A stretch of 64,000 nucleotides of DNA from an uncultured Bacteroidota bacterium. GTDB taxonomy: Bacteria; Bacteroidota; Bacteroidia; Bacteroidales; P3. Under the pieces are notes generated by a model, which saw nothing but the letters and a program-made list of their open reading frames with translations, did not search any database and was not told the origin of the DNA. Shown piece after piece: positions 27,099 to 35,338 of this stretch; positions within the stretch are counted from its first letter, which is position 1, and each line of letters begins with the position of its first letter. The stretch covers positions 80,745 through 144,744 of the forward strand of contig CACYKY010000004.1 in NCBI GenBank assembly GCA_902775135.1, in the 5' to 3' direction. A program made the position numbers and the translations under genes.

Positions 27099-27424
27099 GC
27101 GGCCTTCTTGGCGTCGTTGACGGGATTATTCAGCTCGTCCACTTACAACTTATCATCTTTTACCAAACGATGATATGGCTTATTGGGGAAAAGGAGCGGA
27201 GAGAGAGGTAATGTGTCGATATAGGTATGTTTGCCTTTGATGTCGGAAAACTTCAGATCAAAATTAATGATATTATGACCACATACGAACTCGATATCGA
27301 ATAAATACTTCTGAAATTCATCCAAAGAATGAGTGTGCAGTACCGCACCATCATCACGGACGACACCGAAATCTTTTACCTGTTTATTTTGAAAGCCAAC
27401 TTCAGTATCTATAAAAGCAATCAT
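27099..27424 (-). pseudogene. Remnant of a RecQ-family helicase with N-terminal 3'-5' exonuclease
   Basis: MIAFIDTEVGFQNKQVKDFG carries an Exo I-type motif (DTE) and VCGHNIINFDLKF an Exo II-type motif of DEDD exonucleases. YIDTLPLSPLLFPNKPYHRL plus KDDKL and VDELNNPVNDAKKA match the N-terminal exonuclease region of large RecQ-type helicases in Bacteroidetes. A TAA at 27143-27145 interrupts the frame between KDDKL and VDELNN. After NDAKKAA (about 27099) homology ends, and the helicase (hundreds of residues) is absent. This is a dead gene or, less likely, a short stand-alone exonuclease-like protein. Confidence 0.65.
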
Positions 27425-27629
27425 GCTTTATCGTCGTAATTTTTGAGAGTATCTATAAAGTGTCCCGTGTCAGTTTGTCGCCGTTTTGAAGGCGGACGGA
27501 GTTGAGTGGCTGAGTAGTTTTTGGCTGGCGCGGGGTGGGGGCTCCCGGTCTTTTCGGTGGAATGGGGCAAAAAATGCGAAGAATAATAGGGACGGCAAAA
27601 TTTTTTGTGGGTTCTTGCGTTATGGTGGT
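27425..27629. other. Gap with partial octamer repeat before the ABC gene
   Basis: Contains gttgagtggctgagtag (27501-27517), two degenerate copies of the ctgagtgg octamer seen at 24557. No gene is supported; an open frame runs in from 27486 but has no sensible start. Confidence 0.5.
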
Positions 27630-29417
27630 GTGAATAGGAACAATACGATACTAGAAGTGAAAGGGCTTTCCATTGCCTTCGAAGGACGCAAGGTGGTGGA
27701 GGACTTGAGCTATACGCTGGGACGCGGGGAGACGCTGGGCATCGTGGGGGAGAGCGGGAGCGGCAAGAGCGTGAGCACGCTGGCGCTGATGGGGCTGCTG
27801 CCGAAGAAGGCCTCCATCACGGGAAGCGCACGACTGGAGGGTACGGAACTGCTGGAGCTCGACGAGGAGCAGATGCGGGAGGTGCGCGGGAGGCGCATCA
27901 GCATGATCTTCCAGGAGCCCATGACGAGTCTGAACCCCGTGCAGAAATGCGGCGAGCAGGTGGTGGAGATGATGCGGGCGCACGGATCGGCAGGCGACGA
28001 GCGGGAGAAGGTGATAGAACTGTTTAAAGAGGTGCTCCTCCCCCGCCCCGAGAAGATCTTCGACAGCTACCCGCACGAGATCAGCGGTGGGCAGAAGCAG
28101 CGGGTGATGATAGCGATGGCGCTCGTCAACAAGCCCGATATCATCGTGGCCGACGAGCCGACGACGGCCCTCGACGTGACGGTGCAGAAGACCATCCTGG
28201 AGCTGCTGAAGCAGCTGCAGCAGAAATACGGCACAAGCATTATCTTCATCACCCACGACCTGGGGGTGATAGGTCAGATAGCGGACAGGATCATGGTGAT
28301 GTATCGCGGCAAAATGGTGGAACAGGGCGCCGCCTACGACATCCTGCACCACCCACGGGAGCCCTACACCCAAGGGCTGCTGGCCTGCCGTCCACCGCTG
28401 GACAGCCGTCCGGAACGGCTACCGACGGTGGAGGAGTTTCTTAATGGAGTGATCCAAGAGGGAGTGAAAGGGAGGGAGATCCAAGAGGGAGTGAAAGGGA
28501 GTGAAAAGGGAGTGAAAGGGAGTGAAAGGACAAATGCGGGTGAGAATCTGGAGGGAGTGAAAGGGAGTGAGGAGGGAGTGAGAGGGAGTGAAAGGACAAT
28601 AGCTGGAGGGAGTGAGAGGACAAGTGTGGGAGGGGTGCTGATTTCTGTGAAGGATCTTTCTGTTACCTATACTTTGAAGAAGAGTCTTTTCGGGAAGGCG
28701 CTGCAGACGCTGAAGGGTGTGGACGGCATCACGTTCGACATCATGGAGGGCGAGACGCTGGGATTGGTGGGTGAGAGCGGCTGCGGCAAGAGCACGCTGG
28801 GGCGTGCCCTGCTGCACCTGATAGACCATAGCGCGGGGAACATCAGCTACCGGGGGCGGATGCTCGACACCTTCAGCCGGAGCGAGATGCAGGCCTTGCG
28901 GCCGAAGCTGCAGATTATCTTCCAGGACCCCTATTCGTCGCTGAACCCGAGGATTACGATAGGCGACGCCATCGCGGAGCCGCTGGAGGTGCACAGACGG
29001 ATGTCGCGGCAGGAGCGGAAGGAGGCCGTCATAGACCTGATGGAGCAGGTGGGGCTGGAGGCCGACTGGTACAGCCGCTACCCGCACGAGTTCAGCGGCG
29101 GCCAGCGCCAGCGAGTGTGCATAGCGCGGGCCCTGATCCTGGAGCCGGAGCTGGTGGTGTGCGACGAGAGCGTGTCGGCGCTGGACGTCAGCGTGCAGGC
29201 GCAGGTGCTGAACCTGCTGAACGACCTGAAGCGGCGTCACCACTATACCTACCTCTTCATCACCCACGACCTGTCGGTGGTGAAATTCCTATCGGACCGC
29301 ATCATGGTGATGCAGAAAGGAAAGATCGTCGAGAGCGGCGCCCCCGACGACCTTTTCAGCCATCCGCAGACGGCATACACGCGGAGCCTCATCGAGGCCA
29401 TCCCGCGCATTGACTAG
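27630..29417 (+). CDS. Double-ATPase ABC protein, oligopeptide/dipeptide uptake type (DppD-DppF fusion)
   Basis: The 595-residue protein carries two peptide-importer ATPases in tandem. Module 1 has GESGSGKS (about 40-47), QEPMTSLNPV, ISGGQKQR and IIVADEPTTALD. Module 2 has GESGCGKST (about 380), DPYSSLNPR, SGGQRQR and VCDESVSALDVSVQ. Each NBD-1 to oligopeptide C-terminal segment is complete (REPYTQGLL, QTAYTRSLIEAIPR). Such fusions energise peptide or glutathione importers or act with separate permeases, none of which is nearby. Residues about 274-333 between the modules (EGVKGSE-type repeats) are encoded by a tandem array. The start is a GTG at 27630, chosen because homology begins at once (TILEVKGLSIAF); no ATG is available close by. 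Confidence 0.85.
   Translation: MNRNNTILEVKGLSIAFEGRKVVEDLSYTLGRGETLGIVGESGSGKSVSTLALMGLLPKKASITGSARLEGTELLELDEEQMREVRGRRISMIFQEPMTSLNPVQKCGEQVVEMMRAHGSAGDEREKVIELFKEVLLPRPEKIFDSYPHEISGGQKQRVMIAMALVNKPDIIVADEPTTALDVTVQKTILELLKQLQQKYGTSIIFITHDLGVIGQIADRIMVMYRGKMVEQGAAYDILHHPREPYTQGLLACRPPLDSRPERLPTVEEFLNGVIQEGVKGREIQEGVKGSEKGVKGSERTNAGENLEGVKGSEEGVRGSERTIAGGSERTSVGGVLISVKDLSVTYTLKKSLFGKALQTLKGVDGITFDIMEGETLGLVGESGCGKSTLGRALLHLIDHSAGNISYRGRMLDTFSRSEMQALRPKLQIIFQDPYSSLNPRITIGDAIAEPLEVHRRMSRQERKEAVIDLMEQVGLEADWYSRYPHEFSGGQRQRVCIARALILEPELVVCDESVSALDVSVQAQVLNLLNDLKRRHHYTYLFITHDLSVVKFLSDRIMVMQKGKIVESGAPDDLFSHPQTAYTRSLIEAIPRID
28451..28628 (+). repeat. 10-nt-based array in the ABC linker
   Basis: Many copies of ggagtgaaag / ggagtgagag with short interruptions (ccaagag, gacaaatgcggg, caatagctgg). 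The segment 28575-28599 matches the reverse complement of 56830-56854 upstream of yidC at 24 of 25 positions. The 178-nt region stays open in the ABC frame. Confidence 0.92.
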
Positions 29418-29447
29418 TGTACCACGAGGCGGCGTACGAAATAGAAA

Positions 29448-29484
29448 CGGGTTCCACGGTCGAAGATCGTCCACGGAACCCGTC
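29448..29484. other. Long hairpin between convergent genes
   Basis: 9-bp inverted repeat ACGGGTTCC / GGAACCCGT enclosing a smaller imperfect stem (ACGGTC ... GATCGT), followed on the plus strand by an A-run rather than a T-run. It lies between the convergent ABC and DksA-like genes and may act in 3'-end formation. Confidence 0.5.
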
Positions 29485-29529
29485 TAGAAAAAAAAATGTA
29501 TGGTGGTTTGTGAAATCCTTCGACTCCAA

Positions 29530-29931
29530 TTAGCGGCGTTTCTTGCTGGCCTCCTTGGCCTCGACGGTCATGGTGGCATGGGGCACGATCATGAGGCGCT
29601 CCTTGGGGATGAGCTTGCCGGTGGCCTGGCAGATGCCGTAGGTGCCGTTCTCGATGCGGATGAGTGCGGCGCGGAGGTCGCGGATGAACTTCTGCTGGCG
29701 AGCGGCGAGTTTCTGGTTTTCTTCCTTCAGCAGCACATTGCTGCCCTCTTCGAGGGTTTTGAAGGTGGGGGCGGTGTCGCTGACGTCGTTTTCGCTGCCG
29801 GCGACGGCCTGCTGCAACATTTCAAGGTCTTTCTCTGCTTTGGCAATCTTCTCGAGGATCAGGGCCTTGAACTCCTGCAATTCTTCAGGAGAGTAGCGGT
29901 TTTTCTCAACTTGTTTCTCTTTTGATTCCAT
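29530..29931 (-). CDS. DksA/TraR-type zinc-finger-like protein
   Basis: A 133-residue protein: a charged helix region (EELQEFKALILEKIAKAEKD, about 15-34) that would form the DksA-like coiled coil, and a C-terminal finger region GTYGICQATGKLIPKERLMI. Only one of the four zinc cysteines remains, which is usual for Bacteroidetes members of this family. Proteins of this type bind RNA polymerase near the secondary channel or act with ppGpp; here the role is inferred from family only. The Met at 29931 is chosen over an upstream start at 29979 because homology begins there. Confidence 0.82.
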   Translation of the reverse strand: MESKEKQVEKNRYSPEELQEFKALILEKIAKAEKDLEMLQQAVAGSENDVSDTAPTFKTLEEGSNVLLKEENQKLAARQQKFIRDLRAALIRIENGTYGICQATGKLIPKERLMIVPHATMTVEAKEASKKRR

Positions 29932-30000
29932 AGTAGTGTTCCTTTTTCCGGATGCAAAAATAGGCATTTTCCCCCACATGGAGGAAAAAACATATCAACA

Positions 30001-30534
30001 TCAATTGTTGATATCGCCAAGATATAAATCAATCAAGCCGTTAGGGGCGGCGATGAAGAGTGTTTTCGTGTCGCGGTCGACTTTTTTTATCACCTCATCG
30101 ATGACGGGAATGAGGATTTCGGTGTCGTTTTTGATGATTTGGAAGAGGGGTTGTGCGGGGTATTCGATGACCTGCTGGAGGGTGCCGATGTCGCCCTTTT
30201 CCTCGTCTACCACCTTGAAACCCAGCACCTCGTGGAAGTAGAACTTATTCCCTTCGAGTTTGGGGAGGAGGTCGAGGGGGAGATAGAGGGAGTGGCCGAC
30301 GAGGGCGGCGGCCTGGTCGGGGGAGAGGTCCTCGAAGGTGGCTACGGCCTTGTTGCCATTGAGGTTGTCGAGATGGAAGAAATAGGGCACGAGTTGGCCT
30401 TTGACCTCGACGAAGGCGGAGTCGAGGCCGAGGTAGTCCTCGGGGGTATCCACATCGAGGAACATCACCACCTGCCCTTTCACGCCCCAAGGCTTGGTGA
30501 TGCGTCCCAGATAAAAGCAATCGTCAATCTTCAT
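30001..30534 (-). CDS. rimM: Ribosome maturation factor RimM
   Basis: RimM helps assemble the 30S head around protein S19 during 16S rRNA maturation. The 177-residue protein has the N-terminal RimM barrel (YLGRITKPWGVKGQVVM) and a C-terminal PRC-barrel (GFKVVDEEKGDIGTLQQVI, ILIPVIDEVIKKVD). The usual length. It follows rpsP, a classic pairing, although a terminator-like hairpin lies between them. Confidence 0.95.
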   Translation of the reverse strand: MKIDDCFYLGRITKPWGVKGQVVMFLDVDTPEDYLGLDSAFVEVKGQLVPYFFHLDNLNGNKAVATFEDLSPDQAAALVGHSLYLPLDLLPKLEGNKFYFHEVLGFKVVDEEKGDIGTLQQVIEYPAQPLFQIIKNDTEILIPVIDEVIKKVDRDTKTLFIAAPNGLIDLYLGDINN

Positions 30535-30597
30535 AATCGGACTTTTTTAGGGTAACGGCGAGCGTCGCTTTTTATTGTGTCGCTTAAGCAACCGCAT

Positions 30598-30628
30598 AAA
30601 AAAAGAGAAGCGCACATGTGCGCTTCTC
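30598..30628 (-). terminator. Hairpin terminator/attenuator after rpsP
   Basis: Perfect 12-bp palindrome (30605-30628, gagaagcgcaca and its complement); the minus strand continues with seven T. It sits between rpsP and rimM, so rimM may be expressed by partial read-through. Confidence 0.8.
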
Positions 30629-30670
30629 CTGTTGTTTGTTGTTGTCTACGTTGTCGTTAGACAAAGGATT

Positions 30671-31240
30671 TTAAGCCTCGGCGGGAGCTTCGGTCTCGGC
30701 GGCGGGGGCATCGCCCTCGGCGTTCTCGGCGTTCTCGGCGGCTTCGGCGGCAGCCTTAGCGGCAGCCTCGGCCTCGGCGGCAGCCTGACGCTTGGCGGCG
30801 ACGGCGGCAGCCTTGGTCTCGTTGGCCTTCTTCTCGGCCTCGAGGCGGGACTTGCGGGTGTTGCGGGCGTTGTTCTCGACCTCGCTCTTCACGCTATTGA
30901 TTTTGGCTTCCTTGGCCTGCAGCCACTCGTTGAAACGCACATCGGCGGTCTCCTGGCTGATGGCACCCTTCTCGACACCGATCTGGAGGTGACGACGGAG
31001 GAGGACACCCTTATAGCTGAGGATACGACGGACGGTGTCGCTGGGTTGAGCACCATTCTTGACCCATTCGACGGCGCGGTCGAAGTTGAGGTCGATGGTG
31101 GCGGGGTTGGTCAACGGATTGTAGGTGCCAAGCTTCTCGATAAATCTTCCATCTCGAGGTGCACGACCATCCGCAACAACGATGTGGTAGAAAGGCTGAT
31201 TCTTTTTACCATGACGCTGAAGTCTAATTCTTGCTGGCAT
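30671..31240 (-). CDS. rpsP: 30S ribosomal protein S16 with Ala/Glu-rich tail
   Basis: Residues 1-80 are S16 ([40 protein letters not shown]). The rest (to 189) is an extension rich in Ala, Glu and Lys ([20 protein letters not shown] and so on), far longer than the ~80-residue core found in many bacteria but common in Bacteroidetes. The tail is low-complexity protein but its codons are not one of the short DNA arrays. It is preceded by a strong promoter. Confidence 0.95.
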   Translation of the reverse strand: MPARIRLQRHGKKNQPFYHIVVADGRAPRDGRFIEKLGTYNPLTNPATIDLNFDRAVEWVKNGAQPSDTVRRILSYKGVLLRRHLQIGVEKGAISQETADVRFNEWLQAKEAKINSVKSEVENNARNTRKSRLEAEKKANETKAAAVAAKRQAAAEAEAAAKAAAEAAENAENAEGDAPAAETEAPAEA

Positions 31241-31293
31241 AATTGTTTGTTTTTTAAATGTTTATTAATAATTGTTGTTAAATTAACAGACTG

Positions 31294-31325
31294 CAAAGGT
31301 ACGAACATTTTTGAAACTGGCAAAA
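31294..31325 (-). promoter_or_regulatory. Bacteroidetes-type promoter of rpsP-rimM
   Basis: Minus strand: TTTTG (31321-31325), 19 nt, then TACCTTTG (31294-31301). It lies 54 nt upstream of the rpsP start with an A/T-rich leader. Confidence 0.78.
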
Positions 31326-31463
31326 TATTTTTTTTCATCCCCGACAAAAACGCCCGCAGGAGGACGGGGGTAGCGGGCCGGCAGGAGCCCTCCCCCATCG
31401 CTGGGGAGAGAAAAATTTGGGCTTTGGCACAATAAAGCGGAGTATTTTTAGTTAATAGATCAC

Positions 31464-31494
<31 letters not shown>

Positions 31495-31554
31495 ATAGGA
31501 GAACACAATTACAATATAAATAATAAATATAGGAAACAATAATATAAGTATATC

Positions 31555-32943
31555 ATGAGCCTTATCAAATCCATTTCCGGCATCCGCGGTACCATCGGCG
31601 GACGTCCCGGCGAGGGGCTGAGCCCCATCGACGTGGTGAAGTTCACCACCGCATTTGCCACCTTCCTGAAACAGCAGAATCCGGGCCGACGCCTGCGTCT
31701 GGCCGTGGGTCGCGACGCACGTCTGAGCGGTCCCATGGTGGACCGCCTCGTGGTGGGCACCCTCGTGGGTTGCGGCGTCGACGTGTTGGAGACGGGCCTA
31801 AGCACGACCCCCACCACCGAGATGACCGTCATCGACGGCCATTGCGACGGTGGCATCATCATCACCGCCAGCCACAACCCCAAGCATTGGAACGCCCTGA
31901 AGCTGCTCAACGCCAAGGGTGAATTCATCAACGACGCCGAAGGCAAGGAGGTGCTGCGTCTGGCCGAGAGTGCCGACCTGCAGTATGCCGAGGTCGACGA
32001 CCTGGGGCAGGTGACCGTCGAAGAGGACTGGATTGACCGCCACATAGAGCGTGTGCTGGGATTGAAACTGGTTGACGTGGAAGCCATCAAGAAAGCCCAC
32101 TTCAAGGTAGCCGTGGACGCTGTGAACTCCACGGGCGGCTTGGCCATCCCGCGCCTGCTGCGCCGATTGGGGGTGGAGCAGGTGGTGGAGCTGAACTGCG
32201 AGCCCACGGGCCATTTTGCGCACAACCCCGAGCCCATCCCGCAGAACCTCACGCAGATCAGCGACTGCGTGCGCGACAACCATTGCGACCTGGGCATCGT
32301 GGTGGACCCCGATGTGGACCGCTTGGCGCTGGTGTGCGAGAGTGGCGAGATGTTCGGCGAGGAGTACACGCTGGTGAGCGTAGCCGACTATGTGCTGCAG
32401 CACACGCCGGGCAACACGGTGAGCAACCTCTCGTCGTCGAGAGCCCTGCGCGATGTGACGCGCCGCTATGCCGGCTGCGAATACAACGCCGCCGCCGTTG
32501 GCGAGGTGAACGTCACCACGCTGATGCGTGAGACCCACGCCATCATTGGCGGCGAGGGCAACGGAGGCGTTATCTATCCCGAGCTGCACTACGGCCGCGA
32601 CGCCCTGGTGGGTGTGGCCCTCTTCCTCACCCTGCTGGCCAAGAAGGGCATGAAGGTGAGCGAGTTGCGCAAGACCTATCCCGAATATATCATCAGCAAG
32701 AACCGCAAGGACCTGACGCCCGACATGGACGTTGACGCCCTGCTGGCCAAGGTTGCCAAGCTCTACAACGGCATGGCCGGTGTGGAGAAGGTGACGACCA
32801 TCGACGGCGTGAAGATTGACTTTGCCGACGGGTGGGTGCACCTGCGCAAGAGCAACACGGAGCCCATCATCCGCATCTACAGCGAAGCCGCCACCGAGGC
32901 CCGCGCCAACGAGCTGGCGCAGCAGGTGATGCAGCAGATATGA
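31555..32943 (+). CDS. glmM: Phosphoglucosamine mutase GlmM
   Basis: GlmM converts glucosamine-6-P to glucosamine-1-P for UDP-GlcNAc. The 462-residue phosphohexomutase has ISGIRGTIGG at the start, the phosphoserine loop TASHNPKHWN (Ser about 104), the metal loop DPDVDRLAL (about 251) and the substrate loop GGEGNGGVIYP. The final phosphate-binding segment is RKSNTEPIIRIYSEA. The GlmM reading is favoured over phosphomannomutase by close similarity to Bacteroidetes GlmM from memory; specificity cannot be proved from motifs. Stop codon and next bases form a gagaaat array, then a terminator. Confidence 0.88.
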   Translation: MSLIKSISGIRGTIGGRPGEGLSPIDVVKFTTAFATFLKQQNPGRRLRLAVGRDARLSGPMVDRLVVGTLVGCGVDVLETGLSTTPTTEMTVIDGHCDGGIIITASHNPKHWNALKLLNAKGEFINDAEGKEVLRLAESADLQYAEVDDLGQVTVEEDWIDRHIERVLGLKLVDVEAIKKAHFKVAVDAVNSTGGLAIPRLLRRLGVEQVVELNCEPTGHFAHNPEPIPQNLTQISDCVRDNHCDLGIVVDPDVDRLALVCESGEMFGEEYTLVSVADYVLQHTPGNTVSNLSSSRALRDVTRRYAGCEYNAAAVGEVNVTTLMRETHAIIGGEGNGGVIYPELHYGRDALVGVALFLTLLAKKGMKVSELRKTYPEYIISKNRKDLTPDMDVDALLAKVAKLYNGMAGVEKVTTIDGVKIDFADGWVHLRKSNTEPIIRIYSEAATEARANELAQQVMQQI

Positions 32944-32955
32944 GAAATGAGAAAT
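32942..32955 (+). repeat. Two gagaaat units at the glmM stop codon
   Basis: gagaaat gagaaat begins within the TGA stop (32941-32943). The sequence after the porX stop is nearly the same (TGAGAAATGAAAAAT). Confidence 0.7.
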
Positions 32956-32963
32956 AAAAAAAA

Positions 32964-33000
32964 GGAGCTGGCGTATCGGTATGATACGCCAGTTTTTTTT
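32964..33000 (+). terminator. Terminator after glmM, probably bidirectional
   Basis: 10-bp stem CTGGCGTATC / GATACGCCAG with a 5-nt loop and eight T. A run of A precedes the stem, so it can also serve the convergent pspC-like gene. Confidence 0.9.
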
Positions 33001-33059
33001 ATAGGTGCTACGCCATAGGCATCGCATAAAGAAGCCAGCCGTTTCAACGGCCATAATGG

Positions 33060-33269
33060 TTAGCGTTCTATCTGGTTGTCTTCGGGGGCGGCGATCCAGA
33101 CGATGAGGTAGGCCCAAATGCCGAGGAAGCCGAAGAAGATGGAGACCAGGAAGAGGATGCGGACGACCGTTGGGTCGATGTTGAGATACTTGGCGATGCC
33201 GCCGCAGACACCAGCGACCTTGCGGTCGGTGGTGCTGCGGGTGAGGCGACGATAACTATTGTTTTCCAT
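33060..33269 (-). CDS. PspC-domain membrane protein
   Basis: A 69-residue PspC-domain protein: RKVAGVCGGIAKYLNIDPTV, then the hydrophobic helix VRILFLVSIFFGFLGIWAYL. In phage-shock systems PspC senses envelope stress at the inner membrane; stand-alone PspC proteins of this size are frequent in Bacteroidetes and their role is unclear. It follows the M3 peptidase gene on the same strand by 15 nt. Confidence 0.88.
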   Translation of the reverse strand: MENNSYRRLTRSTTDRKVAGVCGGIAKYLNIDPTVVRILFLVSIFFGFLGIWAYLIVWIAAPEDNQIER

Positions 33270-33284
33270 TCTTGCGATTGAACT

Positions 33285-35321
33285 TTATTTGACATGGATG
33301 AAGCCTTTGCGTTTGAGCAGGGCGTTGGCGTTGGGATCTTTGCCGCGGAAGGCGCGGTAGAGGTCCATAGGCTCGACGGTGTTGCCGCTCTCGAGGAGGT
33401 GGCGGAACTTGCGGGCGAGATCGGGATTGAAGAGGTCGCCGCTTTCGGCGAAGGCCTCGAAGGCGTCGGCGTCGAGGATGGCCGTCCAGGTGTAGGAGTA
33501 GTAGCCAGCGTCGTAGCCGGTGGTGAAGATATGCTGGAAGTAGGGGCTACGGTAGCGGCTGATGATTTCGGGGATGAGGCCGATCTTGTTCATGGCCTGT
33601 TCCTCGAACTGCAGCGGGTCGATGTGCTGCTTCTCCTTGATGGAGTAGTAGTCCATATCGAGCAGCGAGGCGGCGAGGAGCTCGGTGGTTATGAAGCCCT
33701 GGCCATAGGTTTGGGCGGCGGCGATCTTCTGGATGAGCTCGTCGGAGATGGGCTCACCTGTCTGGTAGTGGCGAGCGTAGAGCTTCATCACCTGGGGGTG
33801 GCGGCACCAGTTCTCCATGACCTGTGAGGGCAGCTCGACGAAGTCGCGCGGCACATTGGTGCCGGCGATGGAGGGATAGGTGCAGTTGGAGAGGAGGCCG
33901 TGGAGGGCGTGGCCGAACTCGTGGAAGAGGGTCTCGCTCTCGTCGAAGTTGAGGAGCGAGGGACGGTCGGCGGTAGGCTTGGTGAAGTTGCACACCACCT
34001 GGATGATGGGCATGACGTTCTGACCGTCGAGGGTGCGGTGTTGGCCGCGGAACTCGGTCATCCAGGCACCGCTGCGCTTGGAGGCGCGGGGATGGAAGTC
34101 CATGTAGAGGATACCGATGGTGCTGTCGCCCTGACGGACCTCGAAACAGCGGGCCTCCTTGTCGTAGGTGGGCAGGTCGGTGCGCTCGGTGAAGGTGAGG
34201 CCATAGAGCTTGTTGGCCACCATGAAGGCGCCGGCGCGGACGCTGTCGAGGCTGAAATAGGGGCGCACTTCAGCATCGTCGAGGGCGTACTTCTCGGCGC
34301 GCAGTTTCTCGCTATAGTAGCGCCAATCCCAGGGCTGGAGTTTGGCACCGGGCTCGTCCTTGGAGAGCATGGCCTGATAGAGGTCGCGTTCCTGCTTGGC
34401 CACATTGAGGGCGGGTTTCCAGATGTCGAGGAGGCACTTGTAGACGTTGGCGGGAGTTTTGGCGAGGGTGTTGTCGAGGACATAGTCGGCATGGGTGGGG
34501 AAGCCGAGGATGTTGGCGCGCTCGAGGCGGAGGTTGACGAGGGAGTCGATAATCTTGGTGTTGTCGAATTCACCCTCCTTACATCTGTCGGTGAAGGCGT
34601 GCCAGACCTCCTCGCGGAGCTTGCGGTCGGCGCAGGTCTGCATGAAAGGCTCCCAGGTGGGCATGTCGAGGGTCACCTTGCTACCGTCGGGCAGCTCCTT
34701 GGAATAGGCGTTGGTGGCCTTGAGCACGTTCTGAGCGAAGCGCATGGTGAGGGAAGCGATCTGCTCGTTGAGCTGGCGGAAGCGCTCCTGCTTGTCGGCG
34801 GGGACGTTGGCGCCGTTGCGGACGAAACCCTTGTAGGTCTCCTCGAGCAGGCGTGCCTGTTCGGCATTGAGGTCGAGGCTGCCGCCCTTGTACTGGTCGT
34901 AGACGGCCTTGATGCGGCTGAAGAGCTTGGCGTTGAGGGCGATGTCGTCGCCGTGGGCGGCGAGGAGCGGCGTCACCTCCTCTTCGATAGCGTCCATTTC
35001 GGGGCTATTCTCGCACTCGGTGAGGTTGAAGAAGACGCTGCTGACATCGGTGAGGAGCTGACCGCTGTACTCGTAGGCGAGGATGGTGTTCTCGAAGGTG
35101 GGAGCCTCGGGATTGTTGACGATGGCGTCGATTTCGGCCTTCTGGCGAGCCATACCCTCCTGGAAAGCAGGCATGTAGTGTTCGAGTTTGATGCGGGAGA
35201 AATCGGGAATTTCGTAGGGCGTGTTCCACGCGGAGAAGAAGGGATTTTCCATTTCTTTGTTGTCTTTGCAGCCGCTGACCACGAGGGCGGCCAAAGCGGC
35301 GATGAATAATGTGCGTTTCAT
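33285..35321 (-). CDS. M3-family peptidyl-dipeptidase lipoprotein (Dcp-like)
   Basis: A 678-residue lipoprotein (lipobox VSGC, Cys18) of peptidase family M3. The zinc motif ETLFHEFGHALHGLL (HExxH about residue 466) and the third ligand region (FVELPSQVMENWC) are present, along with DFHPRASKRSGAWMTEFR. Length fits Dcp-type peptidyl-dipeptidases, which remove dipeptides from C-termini of oligopeptides. The lipobox places it in the envelope rather than the cytoplasm, a Bacteroidetes habit. Followed by the PspC gene. Confidence 0.92.
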   Translation of the reverse strand: MKRTLFIAALAALVVSGCKDNKEMENPFFSAWNTPYEIPDFSRIKLEHYMPAFQEGMARQKAEIDAIVNNPEAPTFENTILAYEYSGQLLTDVSSVFFNLTECENSPEMDAIEEEVTPLLAAHGDDIALNAKLFSRIKAVYDQYKGGSLDLNAEQARLLEETYKGFVRNGANVPADKQERFRQLNEQIASLTMRFAQNVLKATNAYSKELPDGSKVTLDMPTWEPFMQTCADRKLREEVWHAFTDRCKEGEFDNTKIIDSLVNLRLERANILGFPTHADYVLDNTLAKTPANVYKCLLDIWKPALNVAKQERDLYQAMLSKDEPGAKLQPWDWRYYSEKLRAEKYALDDAEVRPYFSLDSVRAGAFMVANKLYGLTFTERTDLPTYDKEARCFEVRQGDSTIGILYMDFHPRASKRSGAWMTEFRGQHRTLDGQNVMPIIQVVCNFTKPTADRPSLLNFDESETLFHEFGHALHGLLSNCTYPSIAGTNVPRDFVELPSQVMENWCRHPQVMKLYARHYQTGEPISDELIQKIAAAQTYGQGFITTELLAASLLDMDYYSIKEKQHIDPLQFEEQAMNKIGLIPEIISRYRSPYFQHIFTTGYDAGYYSYTWTAILDADAFEAFAESGDLFNPDLARKFRHLLESGNTVEPMDLYRAFRGKDPNANALLKRKGFIHVK

Positions 35322-35338
35322 TTTACAATATAATTTAT

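Noticed and set aside
29448..29484. Intrinsic terminator after the ABC gene
   Set aside because: The stem is followed by A rather than T on the plus strand and the T-run precedes it on the minus strand, so it is listed only as a hairpin.
29530..29931. Loss of zinc-finger cysteines in the DksA-like protein as evidence of decay
   Set aside because: Bacteroidetes members commonly keep only part of the four cysteines; the gene is otherwise intact.
30671..31240. Frameshift or fusion in rpsP because of its long tail
   Set aside because: An Ala/Glu/Lys-rich extension of S16 is usual in Bacteroidetes and the frame is intact.
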